Positions 34,601 to 41,079 of a stretch of 41,079 bases of DNA are shown one piece after another. Made by a program: the position numbers and the translations under genes. How positions within the stretch are numbered: position 1 is the first letter of the stretch; each line of letters opens with the position of its first letter. Below the pieces are notes generated by a model. The model was not told the origin of the DNA. It made no database searches and saw only the letters and a program-made list of their open reading frames with translations. This stretch comes from Poronia punctata (taxonomy: Eukaryota; Ascomycota; Sordariomycetes; Xylariales; Xylariaceae), in the NCBI GenBank assembly GCA_022579005.1, contig MU401742.1, positions 1 to 41,079 of the forward strand, given 5' to 3'.

Positions 34601-35523
34601 TAACATTGCGGGTCTCAGTTGCGCCGCTATGCGTCGGTATAGCAAACACCATCGACTCGCTGTACGCAATCAAGAAGTTATGCTTCGAACCTGAGTCGGC
34701 ACGAGTTACACTGCCGGAGCTGCTCCGGTGCCTCATCTGCGACTGGGGTCACAGCATGATCGAGCCGTTCCAGGACTCGACCCTAGGGCCGGCCAATGCC
34801 GCCGAGAAGGCGGTGCGGTACCAGGAGCTACGTGAGGTAGCGCTGGGACTGCCCAAGTGGGGAAGCGGCGCGAAGGACGAGGACCTCGGCGAGCTAGGAA
34901 CGTGGCTCATCGACAATACGGTGCGGTTATGCGTAGACGTGTTCCGCAAGCCTGTGAAGCCACTTCAGGACGCGTTGGACAGGATCGAGAAAAAGTACGG
35001 GCCCAACTTCGAGTTTACCCTGACACCCGGAATTGGCACCTTCGAGGGCTACGTGGGCGACGGACTCGGTTGCGGCGCGTCGGCTGATGGCCGCCGGAAT
35101 GGCATGCCCATCGCCTCCGACCTTTCGCCAACCCCAGCCGCGCAAGATCTCCCCGCGGCCCCGGCGCACCGTGACATATACGAGTCCATGAAGAGCTACG
35201 CCATCAAATCGGTCGAGACGGGTATTTCCAACGCCGCACCTGTCGACATGAACATTCCCGAGATGTTCCCAGTCGCTAAGCTGCAGCAATTCGTCAAGGA
35301 TTTCGCCGAGAGCAAGGTAGGTGGGAATATGCTTACCTTGACGTGCGCCGACCTCGAGACATATCAGAAGGCCTCGGAAGATCCAGAAAAATATAACCTT
35401 ATCCGTGTTCGCATGGGCGGCTGGACGGAATTCTACTCCACCATGTTCCCAGATTACCAGGAAACGCAACAGCGGAGGCAGTATTTTGAGGTTGATGTCC
35501 CAAAAACAGCAGAGGTTGTCTAG
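31650..35523 (+). CDS. DyP-type peroxidase fused to a glycyl radical enzyme
   Basis: Exons 31650-33648, 33745-34028, 34164-34551 and 34619-35523 give 1191 residues; introns are 96, 135 and 67 nt, GT...AG, with matching phases. Residues about 20-310 are a P-type (YfeX-like) DyP heme peroxidase: distal Asp149 (RYVDHISNP, both glycines of GxxDG changed), proximal His222 (SHIRR), Arg240 (KLLRQALPYG), GLMFVAF and GGSYWYIP. After a linker (about 312-355), residues 356-1191 are a glycyl radical enzyme: ELIVG, GHVVPN, GGNFPQGGG, the active-site loop GCYEP (Cys771, Glu773), ADGRRNGMPIASDLSP, and glycyl loop RMGGW (Gly1158). GCxE fits dehydratase/lyase GREs, not pyruvate formate-lyase (Cys-Cys). The domain junction lies inside exon 1, so the fusion does not depend on splicing. 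ATG 31650 has A at -3 and G at +4. Third-position G/C is common, unlike the AT-rich DNA 370 bp downstream. No activase is nearby. Substrate unknown. Confidence 0.9.
33670..33685. repeat. Poly(C) run in intron 1 of the fusion gene
   Basis: Sixteen C in a row inside the 96-nt first intron, about 20 nt from the 5' splice site. It is prone to sequencing and replication length errors but is non-coding under the proposed model. Confidence 0.85.
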
Positions 35524-35894
35524 GCAGTCCAGTTATCTCGTGTCAACTGGTTTGATTGACGTGGTAAAACAAATAAATTAAATAAATTGGTTCAATGCAA
35601 TTTACATCCTCTAAGAGTCAAGTGTGACGCGACTTGTAGGAATCCGCCTCCAGAACAAATGACTAAATCAAATACGAGTACGAGTAGAAGATCCTCCGCA
35701 GACTTGCGGCCAGGGTCATGTTGTGGTAGGTTACAGGTAATTCTCAATTTGCGGTCGTGGTCGAAAAGGTTGTGATTGTTGCCTTGCGAACATTGTGGGG
35801 GAGCGATCCCATCTTTAGGGCCTGTTACAGTGGACTAGGTACCTAGTTAACCCTACTGTGTGTTTAGTCCACTACTGCTGCAGGAGATGCTGGG
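35524..35894. other. 3' region of the fusion gene and edge of the island
   Basis: Downstream of the stop, AT-rich sequence (aataaattaaataaattgg) is a plausible polyadenylation region. Two overlapping TACGAGTA copies lie at 35673-35686. A short hairpin with 9-bp arms (gtggacta ... tagtccac) spans about 35830-35873, directly before the palindromic element. No gene is seen. Confidence 0.5.
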
Positions 35895-37091
35895 TGGCCA
35901 CAAGCGTTATAAAATCTACAAGCGTTGTAGATATATTAGTACTAGTAAAATCTACAACGCTTGTAGATTTTACAACGCTTGTTAAAATTTACAATGCTAT
36001 AGACTACTATAACTAGCCCTTATAGTTGCTATAATAATGCTTTTAATTATACTGTTATATTTGCTTTTATTTGCTATTTAACTTAATGTTAAAAATTACT
36101 TTATATTAAATATTATAAAAGCTATTTAATTTTAGCTAGCTCTTTATAGTTTATTTTAATATAGCTAATTTAAACACAGCTAGCCTTTTATAGCTTATTT
36201 AATCTAAGCTAGCCCTTTATAGCCTTTTATAGCTTATTTTAATATAGCCAGCCTTTTAAAACCTTTATAATTAGCTTTATATATAAGTATAAAGGTTATA
36301 TAAGCTACTTACTTAGTTAATTAGTTAGTTAGTTAATTAGCTAGTTAGCTAGTTAGTTATATATATAAGTTATAATTAATTAGCATATATTACTTTAACT
36401 AAAAGCTATACTAAAAGCTACTTTAACTTTACTATACGCTAGCTACTATAGCTAAAAAGTAACTTTATATATTATATAAAGACCTTATAATTAAAAGTTA
36501 CTTTATAGCTATAGCAGCTAGTATAAAGCAAGGTTAAAGTAGTTTTTAGTAGCTTTTAAGTATAGCCTTTAAGTATAGCTTTTAGTATAAAATAAAAGGC
36601 TAGATAAAAGGCTAGGCTATTTTTGCTACGTGCTAGCTAGCTAAGCTAAAAAGTAACTTTATATATTATATAAAGTCTTTATAATTAAAGGTTACTTTTT
36701 AGCGTTAGCAGCTAGCATATAGCAAGGTTAGTATAGCTTTTAGTTAAAGTAGTAGTGTATATAAAGGTAATAGAAAAATAACTATATAATAAGGTTAGAA
36801 ATTTTTTTCAAGTTTAAAGTAGTAGCACTAAAGTTAACTTAATAGCTTTTAAACTAAGTAAGAGGCTAGGTTATATATATACAGTACAAATTTATATATA
36901 AAGGTATATAATCTAAGGTTTTAAAAGGTAATGTACTAAAAATATAGCATATATAGCATTGTTATTTGCTAAAGTTTAGCACGTAAGCCTTAGACAGAAA
37001 ATAAATATACTTTCTTTATTAAATTGTATATAATAGTATCTACAGTCCTAGAAATTTACAACAGCTGTAGATTTTACAACGGTTGTGGCCA
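35895..37091. mobile_element. 1.2-kb element with inverted ends, probable non-autonomous DNA transposon
   Basis: The first about 38 bp (starting TGGCCACAAGCGTT) reappear inverted and diverged at the end (37057-37091, finishing GGTTGTGGCCA), giving terminal inverted repeats. Each end carries several copies of the near-palindrome ACAAGCGTTGT/ACAACGCTTGT. At the left end two of these form a 33-bp inverted repeat with one mismatch (35900-35932 and 35950-35982, the inner 22 bp perfect). The interior is AT-rich, has about 45-bp tandem repeats around 36120-36260 and two copies of a palindromic unit of roughly 105 bp (36438-36540, 36632-36740), and codes for nothing. A target-site duplication is not clear, so the superfamily is unassigned. 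Confidence 0.6.
36438..36740. repeat. Duplicated palindromic unit
   Basis: Two copies about 195 bp apart, at 36438-36540 and 36632-36740. Each is an imperfect inverted repeat centred on tatatattatataaag, with arms resembling aaaagtaactttat and ttaaaagttactttat. They would fold into long cruciforms or hairpins. Confidence 0.7.
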
Positions 37092-37155
37092 TTGTACAAC
37101 GCTTACAGCCATTGTAGCCTCCTTCAATTTCCCGCTACAATAGGTTACAACTTCT

Positions 37156-37378
37156 ATTAGAACTAGCATAAATAGCTAAATTGTATATATTAATTAATGT
37201 ATATATAAAGAGGTTTAACTTCTCTTTTTTGTAAAATTTATATATACTAAATAAGTAAGGAAAGACCTTTTATAAAAAGACCTTTTTTTTTATAGTAGTC
37301 CTTATTGCAGCTATATAACTTTTACTATATAAGCATTATATTAATTTTTATTATTTTATAACTTGTTAAATCTAATAT
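37156..37378 (+). repeat. Dispersed repeat, right copy
   Basis: Same-orientation copy of 41-262. Differences are mostly transitions. The right copy keeps G in many places where the left has A, but has T in others where the left has C, so each copy has mutated independently. It begins about 65 bp after the inverted-end element. Confidence 0.8.
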
Positions 37379-40300
37379 ACCTTCTTAAAATAAGCTAACA
37401 TACTAGTTTATTTTATAGCTGTAAATAATACTTTTATTTTATAATATTATAGCTTTTATAATAATAGTTATAGTGTTTTAAATTGTTTTAATTTATTTTC
37501 TTAGTTTTCTTACACTTTTATAGTAATAAGCTAGTTAATTTTAGTTTAAATAACTTTAACGTTAACTAAATTAATTTATTATAAGAAGCTTGCTTACTTA
37601 TTTTGTACTAAAAACTTTATAAAACTATTTGCTATTATTAAATTTATTAGTATATAAATTACTTAAAGCATTTTGTTAATTACTTTTTAACGTAATTAGT
37701 AGTTATATATATTAACGTGCTATAATTTTATTTTAAGTATTATAATATTTTTATTTACTAAATTAATAGTTTGCTAGTTATTATACTAAATAGTAATATA
37801 CTTTTATTTTAAATTAACGCTAAGCTTATTAATAAGCTAGCTAATAAACATAGCTTCTTTTATAGCTTAAGCTAACGTAAAAAGCTTAGCTTTAGTTATA
37901 AAAGTAGTAATAGTATTTTATTTATTTACTTTTTAACTAATAAGTTTATTAAAAAAAAGCATTATATATGCTTATAAGCTCTTTTAATTAATAGTGTTAT
38001 TAGTAAATAATAAATTACTAGCTACTTTAAGCCTATTTTTGTTTTTAAACTATAAAGCAAAGCGTTAATTTGCTTAAAAATAGTTTAATACTTAGTTAGC
38101 AGCAGCGTAGTAAGCAAAAAAAAGGTTATTATTAAATTATAAAAGCTATAACGTAATAAAAGCAATATTTAGTTTAATAATAACTATAGTATATATAATT
38201 AATTTAATTTTGCGTTAATAGTAACAAACTTTTTAATAAGTAGTAGTTTTTTTATAAAAAAGCAGCTTAATAAATCTTATAAAAGTTAATAGTATTTTAC
38301 TTAAAAAATTACTTAATTTATATATTTTCTTAATATATATAGCTTATAATAGCTAAATTAAGCTTTGCTTGCAGTTTTAAATAATTTTTATACTTAAAAA
38401 CTACTTTAAATTATAACCTTTAGTTAGTTAATATTAGTTTTTTAATTTTTTAATAGCTATAAAAGCTTTAAATTTGCAAATTTTTTAGTAAGCAAGCATA
38501 AAGTTGTTAATATATATAAATAATAATATTTTATTTTTAATAAATATACAAGGTTTATAAAGCACTAGCTTAAATCTAAGCTTTAAAAGCGTTAATATAA
38601 GCTTTTTTTGCTATAAAAGTAGTAATTTTTATAATTTATAAAAAGCTTTTAAAAGTTATAAAATATGTTTTTTTTTTTTGCAGCTATAAAGCATTTTTAT
38701 ATATATTAGTTTTTAAAGCAATACGTTAACAAAAGCGTTAACTATATTATATTATTTTAACTTAAAGTTAAACTTAGCTATAATAGCAGCTAGTATTTTA
38801 AAAAACTTTTTAGCTAAAATAAAAGCATATATATTTTTATATTTATTTATAAACTATTAGTTTTTTTAAACTATAATTTATACTTTATACTTTAAATAAA
38901 AGCTTTTTTTATTAAACTTGTAAATATATACTTATATATAGTTTAAAATTTAATATTTTTTAGCTATATAAGTAAAAACTTTTTCTTAAAAGCTTATTTT
39001 ATTATAACTAGCTAAATAGTTGTTTTTAGCTTTAAAAAACTTACTTTTTAAAAAATAATTTTTAAGTTTTTTATATAATCTTAAAAGCAGCAAAAGCTTG
39101 CTTTAATATATAAAAATATTTTTTTTAATTTTTTTTTTATAAAAAAACTATAGCAGCTAGTTTATATAATTTCTTTTTATTTTAAAAGTATTATTAAAGT
39201 AGCATAGTAAACATTTAAACGCTTTAGCTTTTGCAGCTTTGCTTACTTATATACTATACGCTAATTTAAAAGTATATAAGCGTTTAGTATTAAACATAGC
39301 TTTTTAGCATTTTGTTTATTTATTGTTATTAATATAAGCTTTTTAGCTTAATTTTAATAGTTTAAGTAGCTTAGCAAAAAAAGGTAAAAGGTTTTTATTA
39401 ACGTATATATCTTTTAAAGTAAATAAACTATTATTACGCTTATTATTTATAAATATTCTTGCTTAACAGGCTTTAAGTAAAGCAAAAAACTTATTATAAC
39501 GCTTATTAAAATTAGCATTTTTAATTGCTATAAGCATTATTGTATTAAAAAAAAACTATAAAGGTATAAAATATAATTAAAATTTTAAGTTAGTATAAAA
39601 GTAATTAGTTTTATTAAACTTAAAGTTTTTAATATTTTTAATACTTTGCCTATTTACTACGCTGCCTTTAGCTTTTAAATATTATAATATATATTTTATT
39701 TTGTTTTTATCCTTATAAAAGTTAGTATTTTAATATTGTAATTTAAACTTAAAGATTAAGGTCTTGTTTAAAAAATTTAATTTATAATAAATTTGCAATT
39801 AAGTATTTAAAGCTTATCTTTTAGTTTATTAAGCTTTTTATTAAATATTTAGTTTTTATTAAATCTTATGTTTTTAGTTTAAATTACTTAATTAGTTAAA
39901 AAATTCTAAATTTTATAAATATTAGTTAACTTATAGCTAACAAAATAACCTATTTAAGCTTTAAAGCTTAGCTTTAAAAAACAATTTTTTTTTCTTTATA
40001 TTAGTAGTAAAAGCATAAGCTTTATATTTATAAACTTATAAATAGTTAAGCTTTAGTTTTTTAATTTTAATATAGCTGTCTTAAAACATAAAATAAGTAT
40101 AAAAATGTTTATATAAAGTTTTTTAATAAAATATATATTTAAGTGTTTAGTTTAATAAATATATTATAGCTTTGTTAATTTTAATTTAAAAAGTTTTTAA
40201 AAGCTTTGCGCTAGTTTTTATGTACTAAGCATGCTTTTTAACTATTTAGCTAAATTGTTTGCTAGCATTGTTTTAAGCTTAAGTATTAAGTGCTAAGATT

Positions 40301-41079
40301 TTTAGTATAATAAGTGCTTTATTAACTAAGTAGTTTATAACTATTTATAATTATAAAAATTATTTATTTAATTTAATAATAATAACTTATTTTTTATAAA
40401 CTATTTATACTTTTTTTATAAAATACTTAAGTAACATTTTTAGTATGTTTATATTAAGGCTTTATAAATAGTAATTAAATATGTGCTTAAAATATTTTTT
40501 AATTATAAAAAGCATTAATACTTTATTATTAAAACTTTTATTATAAAAATGCTAATTTATAGTAATGTGCTTAAATAAATAATTTAATTAGTTTTTAAGT
40601 ACTTTATTAATTTAGTTTTTAAGCTTTTTATATATATACCTAAAGTAATTTATTAATTTAATGTTTTAGCTTAAAGATTTTTTAATTTTTACTTTTTTTG
40701 CTTAGCTTATTAGGTGCTAAAGTATATTAAAACTTAGGTAGCTAAGCTAAAAATGCTATTTAAAAAGATTTGCTTTAAAAGCAAGCTATTTAATATATTT
40801 TGTATATATATTTTTTTAAGTATAAAAAAAGGCTTTATTTATATTTAGTAGTAAATATTTTAAAATATATTAGTTATACTTATTTTATACTTAATATAAT
40901 ATTAAGTAATTAAGTTTTTTAAAATAGCTTTTTAGTAGCTTTATATTTTATTAAATCCTTTTTTAAGTAAAGGTATAAAAAAAAACAATATTTATTATAA
41001 AAGTTTTATAATAAGCTATATTTTTAAGCTTTAGTATAAGTAGTTTTTTAGTTTTTTAAACTTTTATATTAACGTTTTT
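37379..41079. repeat. RIP-like AT-rich block (right flank)
   Basis: Extremely AT-rich, TpA-rich DNA with stops in all frames runs to the end of the window. No gene or RNA is visible. A short stretch near 38690-38750 (ataaagcattttt ... gttaacaaaa) resembles 7090-7130 in the left block, so more than one segment may be shared. Decayed transposable elements are the likely origin. Confidence 0.85.

Noticed and set aside
15281..35523. Classical secondary-metabolite gene cluster
   Set aside because: Tailoring-type enzymes occur, but there is no polyketide, peptide or terpene backbone gene, P450, transporter or cluster regulator in the window.
1..41079. Starship-type giant mobile element as an explanation for the island
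   Set aside because: No tyrosine-recombinase (DUF3435) captain gene and no defined terminal repeats or target duplication are visible.
1..41079. CRISPR arrays, bacterial operons or plasmid origins
   Set aside because: No regularly spaced direct repeats of the CRISPR type; genes have spliceosomal introns and the context is eukaryotic.

Overview
The window looks like genomic DNA of a filamentous ascomycete (Pezizomycotina). The evidence is short introns with GT...AG ends and CTAAC-like branch points, a HET-domain gene, a Gal80-like oxidoreductase, a nuclear tRNA-Val, and a sharp mosaic of ordinary DNA and very AT-rich blocks of the kind left by repeat-induced point mutation (RIP). Genus cannot be read from the sequence. 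Nothing points to a bacterial or plasmid context.

Layout: 1-8280 is an AT-rich, gene-free block of decayed repeats that includes a GC-richer minisatellite (264-640). 8282-35890 is a GC-balanced island. It holds a tRNA-Val(AAC) at 8888-8961, a HET-domain gene (9435-11620, +), a secreted type-B carboxylesterase (17141-15281, -), a degraded small gene (about 19030-19403, +), a 3' gene remnant (about 20653-20053, -), a D-2-hydroxyacid dehydrogenase (22174-20914, -), a medium-chain dehydrogenase/reductase (23861-22624, -), a Gfo/Idh/MocA (Gal80-like) protein (24772-26068, +), a HAD-superfamily hydrolase (28373-29104, +) and a large radical-enzyme gene (31650-35523, +). From 35895 the window returns to repeats: a 1.2-kb palindrome-rich element with inverted ends, then a second RIP-like block to the window end. 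The two AT-rich blocks share about 220 bp in the same orientation, differing mostly by C:G/T:A transitions.

The most striking gene is 31650-35523. Its first exon encodes, without a break, a P-type dye-decolorizing peroxidase (DyP, YfeX-like) domain followed by the start of a glycyl radical enzyme (GRE); three further exons complete the GRE. The modelled protein is 1191 residues and keeps the main motifs of both halves: Asp149, His222 and Arg240 of the DyP, and GCYEP (Cys771/Glu773) and the C-terminal R-M-G-G-W glycyl loop (Gly1158) of the GRE. An oxygen-sensitive radical enzyme joined to a peroxide-using heme enzyme in a presumably aerobic fungus is unexpected. No radical-SAM activase is present in the window.

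The middle genes (hydroxyacid dehydrogenase, MDR reductase, Gfo/Idh protein, HAD hydrolase, esterase) could serve small-molecule metabolism together. There is no transporter, regulator or biosynthetic backbone gene to prove a cluster. Intergenic DNA is unusually rich in the 8-mer TACTCGTA/TACGAGTA.
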